Part shown: positions 44,391-56,071 of the stretch, piece by piece
Layout of the letters: every line of letters starts with the position of its first letter
How positions within the stretch are numbered: position 1 is the stretch's first letter
NCBI RefSeq assembly: GCF_000499845.2
Contig: NC_023754.2
Location: 18,974,111-19,038,110, forward strand
Origin: Phaseolus vulgaris
Lineage: Eukaryota; Streptophyta; Magnoliopsida; Fabales; Fabaceae
Direction of reading: 5' to 3'
Length of the DNA stretch: 64,000 bases
Notes under the pieces: generated by a model
What the model was told of the DNA's origin: nothing
The model's database searches: none
Seen by the model: only the letters and a program-made list of their open reading frames with translations
Position numbers and translations under genes: made by a program

Positions 44391-45464
44391 AATCCCTTTA
44401 GTTTTATAATTTTCTGTACTGGACTGTGATGTGTAACTGATTAATTTTATATCGCATTGGATAAAAATATTATTAATACATTTTAATTTATTAATTTTTT
44501 AATTGAAAATGTAATATAATCTGATTTATTTAATAAAAGTTTAATCTAATATTTTTTCGTAGATGGATATTTGATTCATCCATACAAAATAATATCTTTA
44601 GAATTTTAGAATGATATGAACTAAGAGGCCAACCAAGAGGAGTAAAGGAAATAATAAATAATATTAGTAATACTATTGAGACTTTGGACACTGATTTTTT
44701 TATTTAAAATTAAATAGTAGTAGAAAGCGTAGTTTGATAGACATAAAGTAAAATATATAGAATTATAATTAAAATAAAATGTCATGAAAGGGTATGGGTT
44801 GTGTTAATGCAAAAAGTAGATGGTATTATATTAGAGGCGGTGTCTGTGGCCAAATCTAATATACAAATGAAATTAATTAGGAATTTCAGTTCACACACAA
44901 ACTAAATTTTCAGTTTTCTCCTTAAAAAAAATCATAATTTATTTCTTCTACCCCTACTTGAGAAATTTTTGTTATCTTTGGTGTCGTGAGTGTTGTGATG
45001 ATGTTTTGAATAAGAGGTTGAAGTGGTTTATATAGTTTGAAGCTTAACGTTTGTCATTATTTTAAAAGATGAGAATATAATAAGTGTTTCAATAAATATG
45101 TTAAGTACCACTTCTGTTGTAAATTCTTATTTGTTTCATATTAAGGAATGAACTTTAAGTCTAATTCAATTTTCATAAAATTAACTTATAAGTTGATGTT
45201 TGCATCGACTTATATACTATGAAATGTTTTAATCTTTGTTCGATGTGAAATCTCCAACACCCCATGCCGAGAGTAACAGTTTATGCGTGAAACTATATTT
45301 TATAGGTGGTCTGATAGCGAGTGACCTAATAAATCCATTTTTTTTATCAGTAATGAATTAATAAAATAAAAAAGGGACACTTAAGGAGTGTCCCAACCCT
45401 TATACAAAACTTCTCCAAGCTTAAGAATACAACATACAAAGCAAGGATAAAACACTTAACACCA

Positions 45465-48400
45465 TAAACTGTTACAATATTTAATTTTCTATTGTAAATT
45501 ATTGGGCTTTGTTTCTTTGGCCCAACTTTCTTTTTCTATTTTAGTTAGGTCTTAATCTTTCTCTTATATATACACCATGTATTTTACTCTTTAATATACA
45601 AGTGAATAAAAGTTTCTTTTATATTTATTTTTCTCTACAATTAGGGTTCATCAAAACCTCTCTTTCTTCATTACGATTACGTGCGATTACTTACGCTACA
45701 TTAAAGCATCACATCAGACAAGGAATATTCATCTTCATTTACTGTAATATGGTATCAGAGCTCTTCGAATGAAGAGTTCTGCTGTGCTTCTCTCTGATTT
45801 TTATTTCCTCTTTGTTGTTCTTGGTTATTTTTTTTTTTCTGTTCTCTTTCAAAATCTTGATTGGTTTTAAAAATCTTTTAGGCAATGTTTAATGAAAACC
45901 CTAGTCTTCATAGTCTTAATAGTAGTCACACTATTACATGCAATTTTTGTGGTAAATATGGTCATACTGAGGCTGCTTGTTTTCACAAAGTGGGTTTTCC
46001 TTCTGGTAATGTTAAAACCTCAAAGTTTTCTTTTACTAGAAAAGTCTGCACTTTTTGTAATCGTCTTGGCCACACTGTTGACACCTGTTATAAAAAGCAT
46101 GGGTTCCCTCCTGGCTACAAATTCACCAATTGGACATCCCAAGCCAATAATATGATTACTACTGACACTTTTTCTGAGCTTTTTCCTAAAGAACAGGATG
46201 TAAAGGGGATTCAACTTACATCACAACAGTGCCAATTCCTTACCAACATTTTGCGTCAGCAAAACCTTGAGGATCCTGTCTCTCACACTCAAATTAATCA
46301 AGTCGGCAACATCTCTACGGATGAAATCCCCAATACTGAGCATTCTTCAACAGGTAAGTTTCTCTCTTCACTATCTTCTATAAAAGAATCTTGGATTATT
46401 GATTCTGGTGCCACTGATCATGTTTGTCACAATTTGAACGTTTTTACTACTTATACTAAAATTAAACCTATCTTAATTAGTCTTCCAAATGGCCAAACTG
46501 TTTATGCCACATATTCTGGTTTAGTACGTTTTTCTGATCAGTTTTATTTGTCTGATGTGTTATACGTGCCTCATTTTCAATTAAACTTAATATCTGTTTC
46601 TAAACTCACACACCAACTTAAATGCACTTTAACTTTTACTTCAACCCACTGCATTATACAAGACAATCTCACTCAAGAGAGGATTGGTACAGTTAAAGCC
46701 ACCGCTGGCTTGTACCTTGTCACTACCTTGCCTGCTTCTAGTCAATCTAAACCGCATTGTTTTGCTCCTTTTATTAATTGTAATATCACAGACAAAACAC
46801 TATGGCATTATAGACTAGGACACCCTTCACATGAAAGATTACATGTCTTAAGCAAACAATACTCTTTTATTACTGTTGATACTCATCATGTATGTGACAC
46901 TTGTAGTCGTGCAAAACAGAGAAAACTTCCTTTCACTTTAAGTAATACTGTTAACTCTGCTATTTTTTATCTTGTACACTTTGATATTTGGGGACCATGT
47001 TCCATAATTTCTATGCAAGGTTTTCGTTATTTCTTGACTATTGTTGATGATTACTCGCATTATACTTGGGTTATTCTGCTGCATAACAAATCTGAAGTGC
47101 GTCAGCACATCATTAACTTCACTGTTTTCGTTCAAAATCATTTCAAAACTAATATCAAAACGATTCGTACTGACAATGGTGTTGAGTTTGCTATGTCAAG
47201 TTTTTATGCTTCAAAGGGAATTATACATCAAAAATCTTATGTTGAAACACCACAACAAAATGGCATTGTAGAACGTAAACATCAACACATACTAAATGTA
47301 ACCCGGGCTTTACTTTTTCAAGCAAATCTTCCTCCTATTTTTTGGGAATTTGCTGTAAATCATGTTGTTTTCTTAATAAATGCTATTCCTACTCCATTAC
47401 TTGATAACATCACTCCTCATGAAAAGTTGTTTGGAAAACCATATGACATTTCCTTTCTAAAAGTGTTTGGTTGTCTCTGTTATGCTAGTACCATTACTGC
47501 AAATAGGAAAAAATTAGATGATAGATCTATCAAAGGTATTTTTCTTGGCTTCCCGCAAAATACAAAAGGTTATATTATCTTAAATTTAAAGTTTCATAGC
47601 ATAGAAATATCAAGACATGTAATCTTTCATGAAAACCACTTTCCATATAAATTGGACAGTGGCTTGCCTAAGGACCCTAACACTTTATCTCTCCCTATTT
47701 CTCATGCATATAATTCTGCTTTTGATTTTTTTTCTGATACTGCACCTCCTGTCGAGCCATGTGCCTCTACTCCTGCACACAATACTGTTCCTCCACCAGC
47801 CTCATTATCCTATGATCTTCCAACAAATAGTTCCTCTGCTCTTGCATCCAACATTGCACCTCCATCAGAATTACCACCGCCTGCATCTCCAGGAAGCATC
47901 TCACCCCAATTTCCAAGAAGATCAGTTCGTCCTCACCGACAACCTACCTATCTTGCAGATTTCCACACTGCAACCAACACTGTAAGTAGTAGATATCCTA
48001 TTCATAATTACTTGTCTTACAATTCCTTATCTTCCAATTTTAGAAATGTTATTTCCTCTATCAATTCTCATCCTGAACCTCGGACATATAACGAAGCCTC
48101 CAAACATGTTTCTTGGCAATCTGCCATGCAAGATGAGCTTCAAGCTCTTGCTGCTAACAATACTTGGCAACTTACCCCTCTCCCTCCAGGAAAGAAAACT
48201 ATTGGTTGTAAATGGGTATATAAAATCAAATACCATTCTGATGGCACTGTTGAGCGCCACAAAGCTAGAGTTGTTGCCAAAGGGTTTACCCAACTTGAAG
48301 GACTTGATTTCTTAGACACTTTTGCACCTGTTGCTAAACTCACTACCCTCCGCCTTCTGCTTGCTATTGCCACTACCAAAAATTGGATTTTAAAACAACT

Positions 48401-49929
48401 TGATGTCAATAATGCATTTCTTCATGGTGATCTCCATGAAGAGATATACATGACCCCCCACCTGGCCTCTCTCTTCCTTCTCCCCAGCATGTTTGCAAGC
48501 TTCAACGGTCTTTGTATGGCCTTCGTCAAGCTGGTCGCCAATGGTACGCCAAACTTTCTACTTTTCTTTTATCAAATAATTACTCTATTTCTGTTGCTGA
48601 TCACTCTCTTTTTCTTAAATATAATAATGATAAACTCACTGTTATTCTTGTTTATGTTGATGACTTGCTCTTAACTGGTGATGACACGGAGGAAATCAAT
48701 ACAATTACTGCATCCCTTCACCATCACTTCAAGATAAAAAATTTAGGTAATCTCACTTACTTTTTGGGACTGGAAATTGCTCGCAACAGTACTGGTCTTC
48801 ATTTAAGTCAACGCAAGTATACTCTTGATCTCCTTCAAGAAACTGGCATGTTTGACTCTGCACCTGTGGCCACTCCTATGACTCACACCTCCCGTCTCTC
48901 TCCCGACCCGACCAAGGCTCACCTCTCGATGCTGATGCCACTTCCCAGTATAGAAGACTCATTGGACGTCTAATTTACTTAACCAACACGCGACCAGACA
49001 TCGCCTTCGCTGTCCACAATTTAAGCCAATTCATATCTGCACCCACAACTCATCATCAGCAAGCTGTCTCCCGTCTTTTGCGTTACCTCAAAGGCACCCC
49101 TGGTGAAGGACTATATTTTTCTCACACTAGTTCACTTCACCTTTGTGGTTTTAGTGACTCTGACTGGGCAACATGCCCTACAACACGCAAATCTGTCACT
49201 GGATATTCCATCTACTTAGGAGACTCCCTACTATCATGGAAATAAAAAAAAGCAGCCAACTATCTCTCGCAGCTCCTCTGAAGCCGAGTATAGAGCACTT
49301 GCCACCACCACATGTGAGCTACAATGGTTGTCTTACCTCCTTCAGGATTTACATCTTCCTCTCTCCCAGCCTGCAACCCTGTATTGTGACAACAAATCTG
49401 CCCTTCAAATAGCTTCCAATCAAGTTTTTCATGAACGAACCAAGCACATCGAAATTGATTGCCACCTAGTTCGTGAAAAACTTAACCCTGGTCTCCTCAA
49501 ACTGCTGCCCATTACCTTTGCAATGCAAATTGCTGACATATTCACCAAACCCCTTGCTTCCGCACAGTTCTCTACTCTCAACAGTCTGACAAATATCTAC
49601 TCCCCAGCTTGAGGGGGTGTTACAATATTTAATTTTCTATTGTAAATTATTGGGCTTTGTTTCTTTGGCCCAACTTTCCTTTTCCATTTTAGTTAGGTCT
49701 TAATCTTTCTCTTATATATACACCATGTATTTTACTCTTTAATATACAAGTGAATAAAAGTTTCTTTTATATTTATTTTTCTCTACAATTAGGTTCATCA
49801 AAATCTCTCTTTCTTCATTACGATTACGTGCGATTACTTACTTCATTACGATTACGTGCGATTACTTACGCTACATTAAAGCATCACATCAGACAAGGAA
49901 TATTCATCTTCATTTACTGTAATATAAAC
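45465..49929 (+). mobile_element. Young Ty1/copia LTR retrotransposon
   Basis: The 5' LTR is 45470-45749 (280 bp) and the 3' LTR 49618-49924 (307 bp). TAAAC flanks both sides (45465-45469, 49925-49929). The primer site TGGTATCAGAG (initiator tRNA-Met) starts at 45750, and the polypurine tract CTTGAGGGGG ends at 49617. LTRs begin TGTTACA and end GTAATA rather than the usual CA. They differ by three substitutions and one single-base indel, plus a 28 bp direct duplication (CATTACGATTACGTGCGATT...) present only in the 3' LTR. A TATA box (TTATATATACACC) lies inside the LTR. The coding region is truncated at its start and broken downstream. Confidence 0.95.
45885..49612 (+). pseudogene. copia gag-pol, 5'-truncated and frame-broken
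   Basis: The first frame (45885-48674) starts close to two CCHC zinc knuckles (CNFCGKYGHTEAAC, CTFCNRLGHTVDTC) and lacks the usual gag capsid region of about 200 residues. It continues with the protease site WIIDSGATDHVCH, the GAG-pre-integrase motif LWHYRLGHPSHERLH, the integrase core (HFDIWGP, IRTDNGVEF, QQNGIVERKH, i.e. D, D and E present), and the RT N-terminal half (GCKWVYKIKY, KARVVAKGFTQ, LDVNNAFLHGDL). A frame change falls in the C run at 48454-48459. The RT catalytic LVYVDDLLLTGDD then follows in the second frame (48512-48973). Another change is near 48915-48919, and a stop (49243-49245) with a further shift lies in an A run. The RNase H end ([31 protein letters not shown]) is in a third segment ending at 49612. 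The element cannot make a functional polyprotein as it stands. Confidence 0.93.
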
Positions 49930-50329
49930 CTCGATCTGTATTGGAGCCCCAACCCTACAAGAGACATTATCTGCATAAACCCATAACAAATCTATCTGCT
50001 AGAAAAGCCAGCAGCAGCATACAAACACGGCCAGTTCTGTTATGAAAGAAAGACAGCTGCTAATATCTTTAAAGCAAAAAGGCACCTAATAAATCCAATG
50101 AACTCTCATTAGGATAAACTTTAAATGACTCTGATACCATATTGAGAAGTGGACTTTAAGCGTAACTCAACCTCATAAAATCGTTTTATAAAGTGAGGTT
50201 TGCACCCACTTATACTATGAAATCTCTAATCGATGTGGGATATCCAACACTTCAATTGATGTGCATTCTAAGTTTTGTATTCATTGTAATTGTTGTCATT
50301 CTTTTTTGGTATGTTCCCATTCTCCACGA

Positions 50330-50715
50330 AATACAATGTTTACTTCATATTTATTGTTGAGATTAAGTATTAATTAAGTTCTTTTAATTTTATATTATTT
50401 GGTAATTTGATATTTTAATTACAATAAATTTATTCAGTATCAATTTTATGATTTGTTAAATAAAATTCATTGTAAACTTCATATACCCAAATAATCAGGT
50501 GTTAAATAGACTATTAAAAAAAATTATATATGTGACGACAGTTTTGTCATAATTTATTTTATTAAATTTTTTGGTTTGTGTCTCAATTAAAAATAAGTTA
50601 TTTATTTAGATTAGTAAACTATATTTATTATAATATGAACTTTTAGAAAGAGTTTATTTATTTTTTATTATAGATAATTTTTAAAAAAAATTATTGATTA
50701 AACAAATGAATTATG
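50330..50715. other. Right flank of duplication unit 2
   Basis: It aligns with 35440-35725 of unit 1. No gene is present; it is useful only as the right boundary of the duplication. Confidence 0.7.
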
Positions 50716-50997
50716 TAATGAAGCAAAGTTACGAGCTCGTGATTTCAAAAAAGAATGTTAGTACTATTATGACTACTGAAAAAACATTAATAATAAAATA
50801 CCAATACGTGTAGTGAACTGAAGATTGTCTTTTTAAATTTAAAAAAACATTTCCCAATATCTCTACACTGCAGTGGTCTGTTTTTTTTTTTTTTATCTTT
50901 ATAACTTATGACTAGACCGACGCTAACATAGTCTAATATATACTTTTAATCCTTTTAAAATGTCAAAAATAAAAGGAAAAATATATAATTTATTTTT

Positions 50998-51028
<31 letters not shown>
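50998..51028. repeat. (TA)n microsatellite
   Basis: About 14-15 uninterrupted TA repeats, flanked by ordinary AT-rich DNA. Confidence 0.9.
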
Positions 51029-51029
<1 letters not shown>

Positions 51030-51033
<4 letters not shown>

Positions 51034-52440
51034 TAGTCACTAATATGGTTACAAATGCATCCCCAAATATTTTTAAATTCATATAACCAGAATCTTCTAA
51101 ATTTGGGGGAGGAATAATTACATTAATTTGGAGAGGCCTTTGCCAGAAAAAAATGAGATGTAATTGATAAGATGGTTGATGTTTTGTTTCCAGCAATGAG
51201 TATAAAACATCTGCACCAAACTCCAAAGTTGAAAGTTAATATGAAAAGGGCAAAGAATTGAACAGTGACCTGTGGAAAAAAGATGATCAAATAATTTTTG
51301 AAGGACTTTGCTTCTGTGTATTGTTGACTCAAGAAATGACACTTTGATTCTTCTCTAGCAGCAGAGACCACATTGTTGTGGAAAAACCTAACTAAGGATA
51401 AAAACCTCACATTCCTCCGGGATTATCGCATCAATTATACAATGACTTTTCTTTTTATTCATTCAATTACATATTTCTTTTTTTATCAAAATATTTTCTA
51501 AAAAAAATCTTATTTGGAGGATAGTAAGATATAAATGCCACATATCTCAACAAATTAAAAAAAACATAAATTCACTGTTAATGTTTTTTTAAAGATTATA
51601 TGCTGTGATATTTCAATTAGGTTCTATCATATATAATATGAAAAATAATTTTAGATACCAAAATAATTAATTATAATTTAAATAAATTAAATATTATTTT
51701 ATAAATTAAAAAAATTATAGAAATCTAAATTAGTTTTTATTTAAATTTGTATTTAACTTTTAATTATCAAAATTTTAACATATTTTATATTTTAAATTAG
51801 TCTCTATCAGTCTTTAAAAAATTAATTTAAAATATAAAATATTAGTAACTAAAACTACACAAGTAACTAATTTAGATATTAATTTAAAAATTATTTTATA
51901 AATTTTTATTAATAATAAAAATCACTTTAAATATTTATAATTTTTAATTTTTAAATTAATATCTAATTTAGTTAATATAGTGATTAAATATTTCTCTATA
52001 CTATAAAAAAATATTTAATCAAATAAACTAATGATACTGTTAGATAAATTAACAAATTATTTATAAAGCTAGAAAATGTATGAATGTGAATGTAGATAAC
52101 TCGCAATTCAAAAAGATTAAGATTTTTTTTATATATAGATCTCTTTCTATTTAAAAGAATTTTTAGGATAATGAAATAAGATTTTAAACTTAAGAGAACG
52201 TATAAATTGTTAGATAAAAATATTTGATATAAAAAAAATTAAAACAACAAATACAAAGTACATAATTATAAGTATGATTTTCTTAAAAAGAAATCAGTTT
52301 AAACATGCATAAAAAAAATCTCAATCCATCATAACAACGTGATATCTTGATCTCTAAAAATTGAGTCGAGAAAGATTCCAAAACTCATGAATATCAAACA
52401 CTTCAATATATTATAATATAAAATATAAATGAATTTTATT
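51030..52440. other. Intergenic DNA including an AT-rich repeat shared with the window's right end
   Basis: About 51650-52030 consists of AAATATTATTTTATAAATTAAAAAAATTAT and TTTTTAAATTAATATCTAATTTA motifs in both orientations. The same motifs recur at about 63740-64000, so this is a dispersed, inverted-repeat AT-rich family. Short minus-strand frames at 50990-51410 overlap each other in different frames and show no domain. Confidence 0.45.
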
Positions 52441-52454
52441 CATTTCACCTGTAT

Positions 52455-52590
52455 AGTATAGATACGGACACAGATATGGACACTGATACGACATAGATAT
52501 AGACATAGAGATACATATAATCTCTAAAATATAGGACACATAGACACAAATCTACATATTATATAATCATGAATTATATAAATTGATAAT
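52455..52590. mobile_element. Terminal fragment of the hAT-like MITE family (copy 2)
   Basis: GATACGGACACAGATATGGACACTGATACGACA, then TACATATAATCTCTAAAATATAGGACACA and TGAATTATATAAATTGA run parallel to 26900-27010 (ACCGAAACAC, ACACTGACATGACA, CCTATAATCTCCTAAATGTGGG, GTGAATTATTTAAATTGACAA). Only one end is present; it abuts the copia remnant. Confidence 0.5.
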
Positions 52591-52598
52591 AAAGTTTT

Positions 52599-54171
52599 GT
52601 GTGCATTGACTTGGGTATTGATAATGACCCAATTTCATTTTCAGAAGCCATCGACGGTGATAATTTTGATGAGTGGTTAGATGTCATGAAAGATGAACTT
52701 AAATCAATGACACAAATTGATGTATGGGACCTTATGGAATTGCTAGAAGGATGTAAGAGAGTTGAGTGTAAATGGGTCTTTAAGACTAAACATGACTCTC
52801 ATGAAAATATTGAATATTATAAGGTCCAACTTGTTGCCAAAGGTTTTACTAAAAAGATGGCCTTGATTATAAGGAAACATTTGCACCTGCTTCTAAGAAA
52901 GATTCTTTTAGAATTATCATGGCATTAGTAGCTTAGTATGATCTTGAGTTGCATCAAATGGATGTTAAAATTGTCATTTTAAATGTGAATTTAGAAAAGG
53001 ATGTTTATATGGACCAACCAGTGAGGTTCATTGAAGAAGGAAAGAAACACATGGTGTGTAAACTTAAGAAATCAATATATGGGCTTAAACAAGCTTCCAA
53101 ACAGTGGTATCTTAAGTTCAATGATACTATTGTGTCATTTGAATTTAAGGAAAACATTGTTAATCGGTGTATATATCTGAAGGTCAGTTGGAGTAAGTTT
53201 ATAATTCTGATGCTATATGTTGATGATATCTTGCTTACGAATAATGATCTTGGTATATTAAGTGAGACTAAGAAGTTTCTCTCTAATAATTTTGAATGAA
53301 AGATATGGGTGAGGCACACTATGTGATAAGGATAAAAATATTTTGTGATAGATCCCAAGGACTGTTAGGCTTGTCTCATAAAGCATATATTAATAAAGTT
53401 TTAGAAAGATTCAAAATGGATAAATGTTCAACATCTCCTGTTCCAATACAGAAAGGAGACAAATTTAGTTTTATGCAATGTCCAAAGAATGATTTGGAAC
53501 GGAAACAGATAGAGAATATGCCTTATGCATCTGTTGTACAAAACCATATATTAGCTTTGTAGTTGGTATGCTTGGTAGATATCAGAGTGATCCAAGATTG
53601 GATCATTGGAAAGCTACAAAAGAAAGTTTTAAGATACTTACAAAGGACACAAAATCACATGCTTATGTATGGGAAATATGATCATCTTGAGGTGATTGGA
53701 TATACAAATTCAAATTTTGTTGGATGTATGGATACAAGAAAGTCCACATTTGGTTATGTGTATCTTTTAACCGAAGTAACGATTTCATAGAAAAGTGCAA
53801 AGCAGTTAGTCATTGTTGCATCCACCATGGAGGCTGAATTTGTGGCATGCTTTGAGGTCACAATTAAAGCTATTTGGTTGTGGAATTTTATTTCCTGACT
53901 TGGAATTGTTGACAGTAATATCAAGCCGTTGAGAATTTATTCTGATAATTCTGCAACTGTTTTCTTTTTTAAAAACAACAGGTATTTGACAAATGCTAAA
54001 CATATGGAATTGAAATACGTTGTCGTTAAAGAGAAAGTTGAGAAACATAGAATGTCAATAGAACTTATTAACACTGATTTTATGATTGTTGGCCCTTTAA
54101 CGAAAGGGTTACCGCCCAAAACATTTACTAGCCATGTTAAAAATATGGACATTATGTCTACTAGTGAATGA
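52599..54171 (+). pseudogene. Ty1/copia RT-RNase H remnant
   Basis: Broken plus-strand frames together follow the copia order. 52599-52850 carries an RT N-terminal half (WDLMELLEGCKRVECKWVFK, VQLVAKGFTKK). 52949-53299 carries MDVKIVILNVNL, KKSIYGLKQASKQWYLKF and the catalytic MLYVDDILLTNND. 53296-53562 carries SHKAYINKVLERF. 53929-54171 carries the RNase H end (IYSDNSATVFF, KHMELKYVVVKEKV, PLTKGLPPKTF). At least four frame changes or stops interrupt it. The KHMELKY and GLPPKTF wording resembles the Tnt1/Tork branch and is distinct from the younger element at 45465-49929. No LTRs, gag or integrase were found. Confidence 0.88.
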
Positions 54172-54179
54172 TGAATGTT

Positions 54180-54537
54180 ATTATTAATGCTTATTTGACA
54201 CGCTCATTGATATATAAAAGTTTCTAAAAACTATGTTTTCTACTTTATGTATATGCATGGTGTGGAAAACAAATTATATTATTGTTGATGAAATGACATT
54301 ATGTTTGAATCCATTATGAACTTCTCATTATAAAGTCATATTAAGGAGAAAGGATGATATAACAGTACATTGAAAGAAATGTTTTGATTAAATGACATGT
54401 TACCGCTATGACTCTTATTATCTATATATCCTTGATTTTGATTGATGGTAAAACCAATTTACATAAGGTTTTTCAATGCGCATTATGATTTATGTAATTA
54501 CTAAATCATATTCAGACTCAAAAGCTCAAAATCTATT
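54180..54537. other. Possible 3' sequence of the copia remnant
   Basis: Directly follows the RNase H end and contains purine-rich AAGGAGAAAGGATGATATAACA, as before a copia 3' LTR. No second LTR copy is available for comparison, so this is inference. Confidence 0.3.
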
Positions 54538-54653
54538 TCATGAGTCACATTATAATATTAAACTCATAGGTTAAACTTATTTAATCTTTAGTTTTCATGA
54601 GTCACATTATAATATTAAACTCATAGGTTAAACTTATTTAATCTTTAGTTTTC
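54538..54653. repeat. 57 bp tandem duplication
   Basis: TCATGAGTCACATTATAATA, then TTAAACTCATAGGTTAAACT and TATTTAATCTTTAGTTT, occurs twice head to tail with a spacing of 57 bp and essentially no difference. Confidence 0.9.
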
Positions 54654-54659
54654 ACCATA

Positions 54660-56071
54660 TTCAACCTGCCAACTTTTTAGAATCCTCACCATCTAACCCT
54701 GAAATGAGTCATGGTGGATTAACTCAATTAATTTGTTTAGATTTAATATTTTATGATTTTCATTCTATTTAAATTTTATTAAAATATTCAAAAAAAATGT
54801 AATTTTTTTGATAAATAATATATATACAGATTTTTTTTTAAATTTAATTCTTCCTTTAAAAATATTTTTGATGAATCAATCGAAAAACTCTTTTGACAAA
54901 ATAGCCCATCAGTTAAATCAATTAAACCCATTTAACTAAAATGGGCCATACCTTTAACCCTAACAATTGGCAGGCCAAGATCGAGCCACAACAATGATAG
55001 AGCCCATCACTTAAGATTTTTATTTTGTCACGCATAAACCTGACACTATATTACCAACTTTTCAGATGAGGGTGAAAAGGGAGTTCAATATTCCAAGTAA
55101 AACTGGGTTCAGGTAGCAGGTTAAATACAGTTGTGTATTGGTCACCTAAGAAAAGACAGGTACTAAAAACACAAATATTCCTTTATCTTTTCAGTGTTTT
55201 GGGACCGACCAAGCAGATTTGAAATTTAATGTATTATAAGACAAAAAGTAGAGGAGAAACTAGAGAGTTAAAAGGTTGGGGAGAGACAGAGAGAAGGACC
55301 AGGACGGCGACTGTTGTTCTTATCCCTAAAACTTACGACAAAGGACAGTAGCTGTTAGCAATGCCAAAATTAAAATACGTGGTGGAGGACATTTCAAACC
55401 TTATCTCCAAATTCATTATTGATGCAGTTCCCCACCAGAGTGAGTTATTATAAAATATCGATCAGATATATATACAGCAGGCTAAGACATTCTAGGTGTT
55501 ATTCATAAATACCTCGTCTGAGAAAGTGAGAAGCATAATAATACTTACACAAGTCCAGTCTCCAAGACTCTTTAGTGTACACAACTATTGTGAATATATC
55601 TAAAACTACAGTAATAAGACATTTATGGAAGGCACTAAACTGACAGAATCCATCTTACACATCCTTTCCTTGGTTTTGATTCATCTTACAATCCTTGAAA
55701 TGGAGCACAACAACAAATCACGGTAAATAATGATACAAATGACTGGAGAGGGATAGGTCAAGATTCTTCCCCCTCGTAAGATACCATGAGAATGACCTTT
55801 CATTCCCAGTGATCTAAAACCCACAAACACCAAAATGCCACGCTTCAAGATGACTGCGTGGGTGAATTTTGCGACAAAACCCCAGGGGTGCTTCCCCTTT
55901 TTGAAGAGCATCCCTAAGAATAAACAATTAATAATTAATCCTTAATCTGGAAGGAATTTTTAATGGAACAGAGCACCGTCATTAGATGACTGCACGTCAA
56001 CACTATAGACAATTGAGGAGAAGGGGATGATGCCATGGACAAGTCAGCAGGTCAAGCAATTTACGTCAAAT
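54660..56071. other. Intergenic DNA and probable 3' untranslated region of the bZIP gene
   Basis: A plus-strand frame at 55361-55453 encodes 30 residues starting MPKLKYVVEDISNLISKFII in a comparatively GC-balanced stretch (55240-55450). It could be a small first exon or chance. 55680-56071 is likely 3' untranslated region of the minus-strand bZIP gene; a minus frame at 55681-55911 has no domain. Confidence 0.3.

Larger units (their letters stand above)
45324..50097 (-). mobile_element. 5'-truncated LINE inserted in the TRIM
   Basis: ACCTAATAAATCCA is present at 45324-45337 and again at 50084-50097, a 14 bp target duplication of the length LINEs make. Directly inside the left copy is a T run, which is a poly(A) tail on the minus strand, preceded on that strand by TTCATTACTGATAAAAAA and by GGGTTGGGACACTCCTTAAGTGTCCC, a hairpin near the end. 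The body is about 280 bp (45338-45464 plus 49930-50083) and is split by the copia element. It contains no reverse transcriptase. Confidence 0.82.
45134..50255 (-). mobile_element. Complete TRIM carrying nested LINE and copia insertions
   Basis: LTRs at 45139-45259 and 50140-50250 are both on the minus strand. The right LTR is followed by the primer site TGGTATCAGAG (complement of 50129-50139), and the left LTR is preceded by a purine-rich GGCATGGGG. TTTCA (45134-45138) and CTTCA (50251-50255) form the target duplication with one change. The original interior is only 45260-45323 plus 50098-50128; everything else belongs to the LINE and copia. The two LTRs are clearly diverged, so this is an old element. 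Confidence 0.8.
35730..50715 (+). repeat. Tandem segmental duplication, unit 2 (contains nsLTP gene 2 and nested insertions)
   Basis: Without the insertions at 35750-43195 and inside 45139-50250, this unit aligns with unit 1. The left edge is carried by the few bases before 35750 (AAAATGAGAAA, matching GAAAATGATAAA of unit 1), then resumes at 43196. The right edge is near 50690-50706 (TATTGATTAAACAAATGAA, also ending unit 1). The unit grew from about 3 kb to 15 kb by transposition. Confidence 0.8.

Noticed and set aside
45892..48409. Other ORFs overlapping the copia coding region
   Set aside because: They are out-of-frame or antisense readings of gag-pol.
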